Positions 7,730 through 13,886 are shown, counted from the first letter of the stretch. The stretch: DNA of 16,238 nucleotides from Gemmatimonadota bacterium (GCA_003222065.1 QHUV01000005.1:1-16238); one strand, 5' to 3'. The notes: a model not told the origin generated them from the sequence alone. A program made the numbers and translations.

Positions 7730-7773
7730 CGTCGTCTGGTAATTAACCTATGCACTTTTCCTGGTAACGAGAG
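7730..7773 (+). repeat. Copies of rpsH and rpsN 3' ends in the rplE-rpsN gap
   Basis: CGTCGTCTGGTAA at 7730-7742 is identical to the last 13 bases of rpsH (8484-8496), stop codon included. TCCTGGTAACGAGAG at 7759-7773 matches TCCTGGTGACGAGAG at 7951-7965 in 14 of 15 bases; that copy spans the rpsN stop codon. The gap therefore looks built from the ends of the next two genes, possibly scars of duplication and loss around rpsN. The rest of the gap is AT-richer than its surroundings. Confidence 0.6.
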
Positions 7774-7959
7774 ATGGCGAAGAAGTCCTGGATCGAGAAG
7801 GCGAAGCGCAAGCCGAAGTTCCAAGTCCGCGCCCACAGCCGCTGCAACCGCTGCGGCCGGGGGCGCGCGTTCCTGCGACGCTTCGGCCTGTGCCGCATTT
7901 GCTTCCGAGAACTGGCACTGTCGGGGATGATTCCCGGCGTGCGAAAGGCCTCCTGGTGA
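7774..7959 (+). CDS. rpsN: 30S ribosomal protein uS14, zinc-binding type
   Basis: uS14 of the short C+ type (often called rpsZ or type Z), 61 residues, a normal length for that type; binds 16S rRNA in the 30S head next to uS3 and uS10. Seen: a zinc ribbon with Cys24-x2-Cys27 and Cys40-x2-Cys43 ([16 protein letters not shown]), then [18 protein letters not shown]. The zinc-free type is about 100 residues and lacks these cysteines. The start follows GAGAG with little spacing. It is flanked by a 15-base near-repeat and followed by a period-7 array, so the locus looks rearranged compared with its tightly packed neighbours. Confidence 0.96.
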   Translation: MAKKSWIEKAKRKPKFQVRAHSRCNRCGRGRAFLRRFGLCRICFRELALSGMIPGVRKASW

Positions 7960-7962
7960 CGA

Positions 7963-8049
7963 GAGGTGCTAGGTGTTAGGTGCTAGAGGAACACCTGACC
8001 CGATCCCTAGCACCTATCACCTATCACCTAGCACCTATCACCTATCACC
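7963..8049. repeat. Period-7 inverted array, rpsN-rpsH gap
   Basis: Left units GAGGTGC, TAGGTGT, TAGGTGC (7963-7983); right units CCCTAGC and five of ACCTATC/ACCTAGC (8005-8046). This is the best-preserved of the four. GGTGCTAGGTG (7965-7975) and CACCTAGCACC (8025-8035) form a perfect 11-base inverted pair. Right units are nearly identical to each other, so this copy may be young or maintained. Confidence 0.88.
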
Positions 8050-8076
8050 GACTCTGTCCTCCACGTCCACGGATAC

Positions 8077-8084
8077 GAGAGGAG
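8077..8084 (+). promoter_or_regulatory. Shine-Dalgarno of rpsH
   Basis: GAGAGGAG, 10 bases before ATG 8095. TCCTC at 8057-8061 could pair with GAGGA at 8079-8083 (5 base pairs, 17-base loop) and partly mask it; this pairing is weak and only a suggestion. rpsH is the one gene behind a TAGGTG array with a clear ribosome site. Confidence 0.7.
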
Positions 8085-8094
8085 TTTTGAATTC

Positions 8095-8496
8095 ATGAGC
8101 ATGACCGACCCGATCGCCGACATGTTGACACGGATCCGCAACGCGTGTGCGTCGCATCACCGTCGCGTCGACATTCCGGTGTCGCGAGTGAAAACCGAGA
8201 TCGCCCGCATCCTGAAGGAGAACAACTTCATTCAGGACTATCAGATGGTCGATAGCGACGACGGCAAGCATCTCTTGCGTGTGCGCCTCAAGTACGCGGG
8301 CACCGGTCAGTCGGTGATTCGTTCGCTGGAGCGTGTATCGACGCCGGGACTGCGGCGCTACGTCGCCGTCAACAAGATTCCGCGCGTCCGCAACGGCCTC
8401 GGCCTGGCGATCCTCAGCACGTCGCAAGGCATGATGTCGGATCGTGAGGCGCGGCAGGCACGCACGGGCGGCGAGTTGATCGCCGTCGTCTGGTAA
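8095..8496 (+). CDS. rpsH: 30S ribosomal protein uS8
   Basis: uS8, 133 residues, normal length; binds helix 21 of 16S rRNA and in E. coli represses the spc operon by binding its mRNA. Seen: N-terminal MSMTDPIADMLTRIRNA, IPVSRVKTEIARILKENNFI, SLERVSTPGLRRYVAVNKIP and the C-terminal GLGLAILSTSQGMMSDREARQ with the family STSxG motif (in pieces from 99 to 119). ATG 8095 is favoured over ATG 8101 by the GAGAGGAG spacing and the family N-terminus. No uS8-binding hairpin like that of E. coli is recognisable near rplE. Confidence 0.97.
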   Translation: MSMTDPIADMLTRIRNACASHHRRVDIPVSRVKTEIARILKENNFIQDYQMVDSDDGKHLLRVRLKYAGTGQSVIRSLERVSTPGLRRYVAVNKIPRVRNGLGLAILSTSQGMMSDREARQARTGGELIAVVW

Positions 8497-8508
8497 GGAG
8501 GAGCACAC

Positions 8509-9048
8509 ATGTCACGTATCGGAAAGCTTCCAATCGGTATACCAAAGGGCGTCACCGTGTCCGTTGAGGATCACACGGTGCGGGTAAAGGGCCCCAAGGG
8601 AGAGCTGACGCGCATCGTCGCCCAGGACATCGGCGTCGCCGTCGAGAACGACACGATCAAGGTCACGCGTCCGTCCGACGAGTCGAACCACAAAGCGCTG
8701 CACGGCCTAACGAGAACGCTCATCGCCAACATGGTCGAGGGCGTCACGAAGGGATACCAGAAGCAACTGGAGATCTCCGGCGTCGGCTACAAGGCCGAGG
8801 TGCGGCCGTACGGGCTGCAGCTCGCGCTCGGCTTCTCCCACCCGGTCCAGTACAAAGCGCCGGCCGGAATCAAGCTCACGGCACCGCAGCCGACGCAGAT
8901 CTTCGTCGACGGCGCGGACAAGGAAGTAGTCGGTCAGGTCGCGGCGGAACTGCGCCAGCTTCGGCCACCCGAGCCGTACAAGGGCAAGGGAATCAAGTAC
9001 GCGGGTGAACAGGTCCGCCGTAAGGCGGGCAAGGCAGGAGGTAAGTAA
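8509..9048 (+). CDS. rplF: 50S ribosomal protein uL6
   Basis: uL6, 179 residues, the usual length; near the sarcin-ricin loop and the factor-binding site. Seen: [56 protein letters not shown] (in two stretches), and the C-terminal signature [16 protein letters not shown] (151-166). AAGGAGGAG (8495-8503) is a strong ribosome site before ATG 8509. The stop overlaps the rplR start by one base (TAATG). Confidence 0.98.
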   Translation: MSRIGKLPIGIPKGVTVSVEDHTVRVKGPKGELTRIVAQDIGVAVENDTIKVTRPSDESNHKALHGLTRTLIANMVEGVTKGYQKQLEISGVGYKAEVRPYGLQLALGFSHPVQYKAPAGIKLTAPQPTQIFVDGADKEVVGQVAAELRQLRPPEPYKGKGIKYAGEQVRRKAGKAGGK

Positions 9049-9404
9049 TGCCGGCGATGCGTCCCCCGAAGTCGAAGGACGAGCGGCGCTATCGCCGCCA
9101 TCTTCGCGTTCGGAAAAAGGTCAGCGGCACCACGGAGCGCCCGCGCCTCGTGATTCGGCGTTCGCTGAAGCACATCTACGCACAGCTGGTGGACGATACG
9201 GCGAACCGGACCCTGATGACCGTTTCGAGCCAGGACATCGAAGGGAAGAAGACCGAAAAGTCGGCGGAAGTCGGCAAGCGGATTGCCGCGCGCGCCAAGG
9301 AAGTGGGGATCGCTCGCGTCGTGTTCGATCGCGCAGGATATCGATATCATGGCCGCGTGAAGGCGCTGGCCGACGGTGCCCGCGAAGGCGGGCTGGAGTT
9401 TTAA
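9048..9404 (+). CDS. rplR: 50S ribosomal protein uL18
   Basis: uL18, 118 residues, normal length; carries 5S rRNA into the central protuberance with uL5. Seen: the basic N-terminus [22 protein letters not shown] (13-34), [16 protein letters not shown], and the C-terminal [25 protein letters not shown] (in pieces from 89 to 113) with the family's conserved FDR and YHGRV. Starts on the last base of the rplF stop, so is likely coupled; rpsE follows after 4 bases. Confidence 0.97.
   Translation: MPAMRPPKSKDERRYRRHLRVRKKVSGTTERPRLVIRRSLKHIYAQLVDDTANRTLMTVSSQDIEGKKTEKSAEVGKRIAARAKEVGIARVVFDRAGYRYHGRVKALADGAREGGLEF
9395..9398 (+). promoter_or_regulatory. Shine-Dalgarno deciding the rpsE start
   Basis: GGAG, 10 bases before ATG 9409. 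It favours that start over the in-frame GTG 9376, which lies inside rplR and has no ribosome site. Confidence 0.6.
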
Positions 9405-9408
9405 AGAC

Positions 9409-10221
9409 ATGGAAACACATAGCACGGGTGGCGGTGGCGAGCAGCGCCCTGAGCGCGGTCCACGGACTGGCGGCGGCGGCCCGGGTGGCGGTCGCGGCGG
9501 CGGCGGCGGCGGTGGCGGTCGTGGCGGTGGTGGACGCGGACGTGGAGGGCCTGGCGGCGGACGCGGTGGACCGGGCGGCGGCCGGGGCGGACCCGGAGGT
9601 GGTGCCGGACGCGGTCGTGGCGGCGGACCGGGTGGAGAGCGGGGCGGCGACCGCGGTGGTCACGGACGCGAAGGACGGTCTCCACGTGGCGGCGACGAGC
9701 GTTCACGCGAAGGCGGCGATCTCATCGAGAACGTGATCGCCATCAACCGCGTTGCCAAGGTCGTAAAGGGCGGTCGGCGATTCTCGTTCAACGCGCTCGT
9801 CGCGGTCGGCGACGGTCAGGGTCGCGTCGGCTTCGCGTCGGGTAAGGCGAACGAGGTGTCCGAGGCCGTGCGAAAGGCGGTCGAGGCGGCGCGCCGGAAA
9901 CTGACGCAAGTGCCACTGACTGGGAACACGATCCCACACGAGATTATCGGACAGCACGGCGCCGGACGAGTTCTAATGAAGCCAGCAGCGCCCGGCGCGG
10001 GAGTCATCGCCGGCGGCGCGGTGCGCGCGATCATGGAATGCGCGGGGATCTCGGATATTCTCACCAAGAGCCTCGGCTCGACGAATCCCCACAACATGGT
10101 TCGCGCGGCGATGGATGGTCTTCAACAACTCACCACCGTGGAACAGGTCGCCCGTGAGCGCGGTATCGAAGTGTCGAGTATTCAGTATCGCTCGCGCGCG
10201 AAGTCGAAGGAGGCGGTCTAA
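9409..10221 (+). CDS. rpsE: 30S ribosomal protein uS5 with long Gly/Arg-rich N-terminus
   Basis: uS5, 270 residues against about 165-175 usually; at the mRNA entry channel, active in decoding accuracy and mRNA unwinding. The core begins around residue 104 ([24 protein letters not shown] over 104-127), then [40 protein letters not shown] and [19 protein letters not shown]. Residues 7-100 are about half Gly with Arg, Pro, Asp and Glu: an RGG-type region with a run of eight Gly (30-37) and three GRGGPGG units (44-64). An in-frame GTG at 9376 would add 11 residues but has no ribosome site. The frame is intact and stops one base into rpmD (TAATG). Confidence 0.95.
   Translation: METHSTGGGGEQRPERGPRTGGGGPGGGRGGGGGGGGRGGGGRGRGGPGGGRGGPGGGRGGPGGGAGRGRGGGPGGERGGDRGGHGREGRSPRGGDERSREGGDLIENVIAINRVAKVVKGGRRFSFNALVAVGDGQGRVGFASGKANEVSEAVRKAVEAARRKLTQVPLTGNTIPHEIIGQHGAGRVLMKPAAPGAGVIAGGAVRAIMECAGISDILTKSLGSTNPHNMVRAAMDGLQQLTTVEQVARERGIEVSSIQYRSRAKSKEAV
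9538..9600 (+). repeat. Three 21-base tandem units coding GRGGPGG in rpsE
   Basis: Units 9538-9558, 9559-9579 and 9580-9600 encode the identical peptide GRGGPGG but differ at synonymous sites. The surrounding tract (about 9425-9660) is full of GGC/GGT/GGA codons, including five GGC in a row at 9496-9510. Differences between units suggest an old or selected repeat, not a fresh slippage event. Confidence 0.8.
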
Positions 10222-10475
10222 TGCCGCGTACGTTCGTTTGGCACCGCACTCGCGGGCCGAAGAAAACACCCAAGCTGCTGCTCCCCGAAGCTGGTAAAGT
10301 TCGTATCAAGCAGGTGCGCAGCGGTATTGGCCATTCGTGGCGGATGCGTGCGACGCTCGAGGCGATTGGATTGCATCATCACCAGCACGAAATCGTGAAG
10401 GACATTCACCCCGCGCTCGTGGGGCAGCTCAAGCAAGTGCGGCACCTCGTCGAGGTGTCCGTGGTCGAAGAGTGA
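10221..10475 (+). CDS. rpmD: 50S ribosomal protein uL30 with N-terminal extension
   Basis: uL30, 84 residues against about 60 usually; a small 23S rRNA binder. The core starts near residue 27 (VRIKQVRSGIGHSWRMRATLEAIGL in pieces), where family members have SxIG then about nine residues to TLxxLGL; it ends with HPALVGQLKQVRHLVEVSVVEE, close to the family's I..V.hLV.v. The first 26 residues (FVWHRTRGPKKTPKLLLPEAGK) are unmatched. The start is the last base of the rpsE stop, and no ATG, GTG or TTG lies at the core start, so the extension seems real. Confidence 0.92.
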   Translation: MPRTFVWHRTRGPKKTPKLLLPEAGKVRIKQVRSGIGHSWRMRATLEAIGLHHHQHEIVKDIHPALVGQLKQVRHLVEVSVVEE

Positions 10476-10480
10476 GGGGA
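10474..10480 (+). promoter_or_regulatory. Shine-Dalgarno deciding the rplO GTG start
   Basis: GAGGGGA overlapping the rpmD stop, 3 bases before GTG 10484. The spacing is short, but no other start fits the conserved N-terminus. Confidence 0.55.
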
Positions 10481-10483
10481 ACC

Positions 10484-10966
10484 GTGGCGAAGAGCGTCGA
10501 GAAGACTGAGAAAATCGAGAGGATCGGGCTCCACAACCTGGTGGCCGCTCGCGGCTCGCACCGCGAGCGGAAGCGCATCGGGCGCGGTCCCGGGTCCGGC
10601 AAGGGAAAGACGTCCGGCAAGGGACACAAGGGTATCAAGGCGCGCTCCGGGCATCATGGGCCGGGCGGCGGGAAGCCGTCGTTCGAGGGCGGACAGATGC
10701 CGATCACACGCCGCCTGCCGAAGCGTGGCTTCACGAATCCATTTCGTGAGGAAGCCGAGGTAATTCGCCTCGACGATCTCAAGAAAGTGAGCGGCGAAAT
10801 CACGCCGGAATCGCTCGCCGAGGCGGGGCTCGTTAGGCGCAATCACGGCAAGATCAAGCTGCTCGCGAACGGCAAGCTCGCGGGCGCGGTGACGGTGCGC
10901 GGCGTGAAGATGAGCGCCGCGGCGCGCGACAAGATCGTGGCGGCTGGCGGCAGCGTCCAAGAGTAG
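10484..10966 (+). CDS. rplO: 50S ribosomal protein uL15 (GTG start)
   Basis: uL15, 160 residues, slightly longer than the usual 145-150; a late-assembly 23S rRNA binder. Seen: GLHNLVAARGSHRERKRIGRGPGSGKGKTSGKGHKG (in pieces across 15-50) with the conserved RxGRGxGSGxGKTxGRGHKG-like pattern, HHGPGGGKPSFEGGQMPITRRLPKRGF, and C-terminal KIKLLANGKL and SAAARDKIVAAGG. The frame is open much further up, into rpmD; GTG 10484, 8 bases after the rpmD stop with a GAGGGGA site, is the likely start. An array of a second repeat family begins at its stop. Confidence 0.94.
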   Translation: MAKSVEKTEKIERIGLHNLVAARGSHRERKRIGRGPGSGKGKTSGKGHKGIKARSGHHGPGGGKPSFEGGQMPITRRLPKRGFTNPFREEAEVIRLDDLKKVSGEITPESLAEAGLVRRNHGKIKLLANGKLAGAVTVRGVKMSAAARDKIVAAGGSVQE

Positions 10967-11042
10967 AGCGCAGAGCGTTGCGCGCGGAGCGGTGCGCACT
11001 ATCGCGCCTCACGCTCCACGTACAGCGCTCCACGCACAACGC
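10966..11042. repeat. Second-family period-7 inverted array, rplO-secY gap
   Basis: Left units of the GAGCGNN type (GAGCGCA, GAGCGTT, GCGCGCG, GAGCGGT), right units CTCACGC, TCCACGT, ACAGCGC, TCCACGC, ACAACGC. GCGTTGCGCGCGGAGCG (10975-10991) and CGCTCCACGCACAACGC (11026-11042) pair at 15 of 17 positions. The unit sequence differs from the TAGGTG family but period and layout are the same. It ends 16 bases before the secY start. Confidence 0.8.
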
Positions 11043-11058
11043 AAAACGGTAGCGTCTT

Positions 11059-12399
11059 ATGGCTCAGAGTAATGCCGCGGCGACGGCGGTGCGCAACATC
11101 TGGAACACCACCGAGCTGAAGGAAAAAATCCTCTTCACGCTTTTGTGCCTGTTGATCTACCGGATCGGCGCGCACGTGACGGCGCCAGGCGTCAATCCCG
11201 CCGCGCTCATCGACTTCTTCAAGAATCAAAGCAACAGCGGTGGCCTGCTCGGTCTCTACGACCTGTTCACGGGCGGCCAACTCTCCCGTGCGACCGTGTT
11301 CGCGCTGGGTATCATGCCGTACATCTCGGCAAGCATCTTCCAGCAGATCGCCGGCGCCGTCTTGCCGCAGATCGAAAAGCTGCAGAAGGATGAGGAAGGG
11401 CGAAAACGCGTCAATCAGTGGACCCGTTACGCGACCGTCGGTCTCGCATGGGTGCAGGCTTGGGGGTTCGCGCTCTTTACCGAGTCACTTCCAGGTGTTG
11501 TCCAGGGACCCGGCTTCGCCTTCCGGCTGCAGATGGCCTTCTTCCTGACGACGGGCGCGGTTTTCGTCATGTGGCTCGGCGAGCAGATCACCGAACGCGG
11601 ACTCGGCAACGGCGCGAGCTTGATGATCTTCTTCTCGATCGTCGAGCGCATTTGGCCCGGCATCGGGGAGACCTTCAAGTTCATCAGCACCGGCGCGCTC
11701 GGGACGTTCAATCTTCTGGTCCTGATCGTGGTCATGGTGGCCGTCGTCGCGTCAGTCGTGACGGTGACGATGGCGGCGCGGCGCGTCCTGATCCAGATCC
11801 CACAACGTACGATGGCGCGTGGGCGCATGCGGGAAGCGTCGCGCAGCTTCATTCCGCTGCGCATCAACTCGTCGGGCGTGATGCCGATCGTGTTCGCGCA
11901 ATCGGTGGTCGTCATCCCTGGCGCGGTGGCGCAGTTCTCGGGAAATCCGGCGTTTCGTGATATCGCTGACAAATTCAATCCCGGTACGATCCCGTACTTC
12001 GTTGCGGAGGCGATTCTCATTCTGTTCTTCACGTACTTCTACACGTCGATCATCTTCAATCCGGTCGACCTCGCGGAGAACCTGAAGAAGCAGGGTGGAT
12101 TCATCCCCGGCGTGAAGCCTGGCGCGAAGACGGCGGAGTATATCGACGACGTCGTCTCGAAGATCACGCTCCCGGGCGCGATTTTCCTCACGATCATCGC
12201 GCTCCTACCGATAGCGATCAGTAAATGGACTAACGTACCGTTCGCCTTCGGCGGAACCTCGCTGCTGATTGTCGTCGGCGTCGCGCTCGACACGCTCACG
12301 CAGATGCAGCAACACCTTCTGCTCCGCAAGTACGACGGATTCATGAAGAAGGGTCGCGTGCGCTTCCGAGGCCGGCAGGGAGCACCAGGGGGCTACTGA
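11059..12399 (+). CDS. secY: Protein translocase channel subunit SecY
   Basis: SecY, 446 residues, normal length; the inner-membrane channel that with SecE, SecG and SecA exports unfolded proteins. Ten membrane segments can be placed at about 22-41, 75-102, 123-142, 157-175, 183-203, 216-240, 272-294, 312-334, 370-388 and 397-415. Seen: the plug region GGLLGLYDLFTGG, FALGIMPYISASI, GEQITERGLGNGASL, PLRINSSGVMPIVFAQS, and DLAENLKKQGGFIPGVKPG. At 353 this last motif has Lys where most bacterial SecY proteins have Arg (Arg357 in E. coli, needed for SecA-driven export). No clear Shine-Dalgarno precedes ATG 11059. Placement after rplO is the classic spc order. Confidence 0.98.
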   Translation: MAQSNAAATAVRNIWNTTELKEKILFTLLCLLIYRIGAHVTAPGVNPAALIDFFKNQSNSGGLLGLYDLFTGGQLSRATVFALGIMPYISASIFQQIAGAVLPQIEKLQKDEEGRKRVNQWTRYATVGLAWVQAWGFALFTESLPGVVQGPGFAFRLQMAFFLTTGAVFVMWLGEQITERGLGNGASLMIFFSIVERIWPGIGETFKFISTGALGTFNLLVLIVVMVAVVASVVTVTMAARRVLIQIPQRTMARGRMREASRSFIPLRINSSGVMPIVFAQSVVVIPGAVAQFSGNPAFRDIADKFNPGTIPYFVAEAILILFFTYFYTSIIFNPVDLAENLKKQGGFIPGVKPGAKTAEYIDDVVSKITLPGAIFLTIIALLPIAISKWTNVPFAFGGTSLLIVVGVALDTLTQMQQHLLLRKYDGFMKKGRVRFRGRQGAPGGY

Positions 12400-12501
12400 T
12401 AGCTCATCGGCTATCAGCGAGGGGCTCTCACGAGTACCTGAATGCCCGGTTGCGCGACGCGCAACCGGGCTCCGTTGTGAGAGAACTGATAACTGACAGC
12501 C
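12396..12501. repeat. Nested palindrome filling the secY-adk gap
   Basis: Four inverted pairs: CTGATAGC/GCTATCAG (12396-12403/12410-12417) across the secY stop; GGCTATCAG/CTGACAGCC (12409-12417/12493-12501, 8 of 9); CTCTCAC/GTGAGAG (12425-12431/12477-12483); and a core hairpin with 12-base perfect arms GCCCGGTTGCGC/GCGCAACCGGGC (12444-12455/12459-12470) around GAC. The outer pairs enclose the core, and the right end abuts the adk ATG. No T-run follows the core, so it is not a standard intrinsic terminator. The first two pairs share 12410-12417 and would be alternative folds. Confidence 0.8.
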
Positions 12502-13137
12502 ATGAATATCGTCTTGTTCGGTAAGCCTGGCGCCGGCAAAGGAACTCAAGCTCCAAAGATTGCCGACGCGCTCGGCGTGCCGACGCTGGCGACGGGAAAC
12601 GTGTTGCGCGCCGCGGTGAAAGAAGGCACGCCCCTCGGTCGTGAGGCGAAGGCCTACATGGATCGCGGCGATCTCGTTCCGGATTCGGTGATTCTGGGCA
12701 TCGTGCGTGACGAGCTGGCAAAGCCCGACTACGCCAATGGAGTCGTGCTCGACGGCGTGGTCCGCACCGTGCCGCAGGCCGAAGGGCTCGCGGCGATGCT
12801 CAAGTCACTCGGGCGCAAGGTGGACGCCGTGGTATCACTCGAGGTGCCTGACGAGGAGATTGTGCGGCGGATGAGCGTTCGCACCGTGTGCTCGAGCTGC
12901 CAGACACCCTACAGCAATTTGAGTCCGGGTGACCGCTGTCCGAATTGTGGCGGCGTCGTTATGCGGCGGAGCGATGACGAGCCAGTGGCCGTGCGCAATC
13001 GTCTCAAGGTCTTCAACGCGCAGACGGCGCCCGTGTTCGATTGGTACAAGCGGAACGGGGCGCGCCTCGCCGTCGTCGACGCGAACGGCTCCGTCGCCGA
13101 CGTCACTCAGCGCGTGCTTCACGCACTCGGCAGGTGA
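12502..13137 (+). CDS. adk: Adenylate kinase with altered GFPR motif
   Basis: Adenylate kinase, 211 residues, long-LID form; catalyses ATP + AMP = 2 ADP in the cytoplasm. Seen: P-loop GKPGAGKGTQ (7-16, Lys13), TGNVLR (31-36, Arg36), Asp84, Arg88, a zinc-type LID with Cys130-x2-Cys133 and Cys146-x2-Cys149, and RRSDDEPVAVRNRL. Odd: the family signature DGFPRT is DGVVRT here (Phe86 and Pro87 both Val), and STGD is ATGN (Asp33 to Asn). The Walker lysine and main arginines are kept, so activity is plausible. No Shine-Dalgarno; the start abuts a palindrome. Overlaps map by 4 bases. Confidence 0.95.
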   Translation: MNIVLFGKPGAGKGTQAPKIADALGVPTLATGNVLRAAVKEGTPLGREAKAYMDRGDLVPDSVILGIVRDELAKPDYANGVVLDGVVRTVPQAEGLAAMLKSLGRKVDAVVSLEVPDEEIVRRMSVRTVCSSCQTPYSNLSPGDRCPNCGGVVMRRSDDEPVAVRNRLKVFNAQTAPVFDWYKRNGARLAVVDANGSVADVTQRVLHALGR

Positions 13138-13886
13138 TTCAGCTCAAGTCCGCCCGCGAGATCGAGCTGATGGCGCAGGGAGGAAGGATCCTCGCTGCGA
13201 CGGTGGAGCATCTACGCGGCGCCGTTCGCGCCGGTCTCTCGACCGGCGAGCTCGATCAGATCGCCGAGGAGTTCATTCGCTCGCACGACGGTGCCACGCC
13301 GGCCTTCAAAGGGTTGTACGGTTTCCCGGGCAGCATTTGCACGTCGATCAATAGCGAGGTCGTGCACGGAATACCGTCGCGAAAGCGAGTGCTGAAAGAG
13401 GGCGACGTCTTATCGATAGACGTCGGCGTCGGCTATAAGGGCTACTTCACCGACAGCGCGGTAACGGTTCCGGTTGGCGAGATCGACATCGAGACGAAAC
13501 GTTTGCTTGACGTCACGCAAGAAGCGCTCGCGGCGGGCATCTCCGTGGCGCGACCGGGTAATCATGTCGGCGATATCGGTGCCGCGGTGCAGAGCGTCGT
13601 CGAGCGCGCGAAGTTCAGCGTCGTACGCGATCTGGTAGGACACGGCATCGGCACCGAGTTCCACGAAGAGCCACAGGTGCCAAACTACGGCAAGCCCAAA
13701 CGCCGCGAGAAGCTCGTGCCTGGCCTTACGATCGCGATCGAGCCGATGGTGAACGCTGGTGGGCCGGCCACGAAGCAGTTGGCGGACAAGTGGACGATCG
13801 TGACGCTCGATGGCTCGCGCTCGGCGCATTTCGAGCACACAGTGGCGATTACTGACTCGGGACCGAGAGTGCTCACCGCACTTTGA
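13134..13886 (+). CDS. map: Methionine aminopeptidase, type I (GTG start)
   Basis: Type Ia methionine aminopeptidase, 250 residues, typical; removes the N-terminal Met from new proteins. All five metal ligands are present: Asp96, Asp107, His170, Glu203 and Glu234, plus catalytic His78 and His177 (VVHGIP, SIDVG, FTDSA, GHGIG, FHEEP, IEPM, FEHT). The start is GTG 13134, overlapping the adk stop as GTGA; it gives the family N-terminus MIQLKSAREIELM. The frame is open 31 codons further up, but that part is an Arg-rich read-through of adk sequence. No own ribosome site, so it is probably coupled to adk. No infA or rpmJ follows. Confidence 0.96.
   Translation: MIQLKSAREIELMAQGGRILAATVEHLRGAVRAGLSTGELDQIAEEFIRSHDGATPAFKGLYGFPGSICTSINSEVVHGIPSRKRVLKEGDVLSIDVGVGYKGYFTDSAVTVPVGEIDIETKRLLDVTQEALAAGISVARPGNHVGDIGAAVQSVVERAKFSVVRDLVGHGIGTEFHEEPQVPNYGKPKRREKLVPGLTIAIEPMVNAGGPATKQLADKWTIVTLDGSRSAHFEHTVAITDSGPRVLTAL

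Noticed and set aside
7751..7768. Five-residue open frame MHFSW before rpsN
   Set aside because: No ribosome site; better explained by the copied rpsN 3' end with its stop codon.
342..8049. CRISPR array
   Set aside because: Units are 7 bases with no spacers and occur as facing arms; no cas genes are near.
9376..9408. Longer rpsE start at GTG 9376
   Set aside because: It overlaps rplR by 29 bases, has no ribosome site, and ATG 9409 has GGAG at good spacing.
10337..10483. Longer rplO start at GTG 10337
   Set aside because: The extra 49 residues are read-through of rpmD in another frame; GTG 10484 fits the family N-terminus and follows the rpmD stop.
342..11042. Continuous 7-base phase from left arm to right arm in each array
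   Set aside because: Left and right units are reverse complements, so any two period-7 arms can be tiled in one register. The GGT-to-CCT offset differs between arrays (3, 3, 5, 6 modulo 7), so no shared phase exists.
12444..12470. Intrinsic terminator after secY
   Set aside because: The stem is strong, but no T-run follows it on either strand and it sits within a larger palindrome.
13041..13133. Longer map start at 13041
   Set aside because: The extra residues are an Arg-rich shadow of adk; GTG 13134 gives the standard N-terminus and a GTGA overlap.
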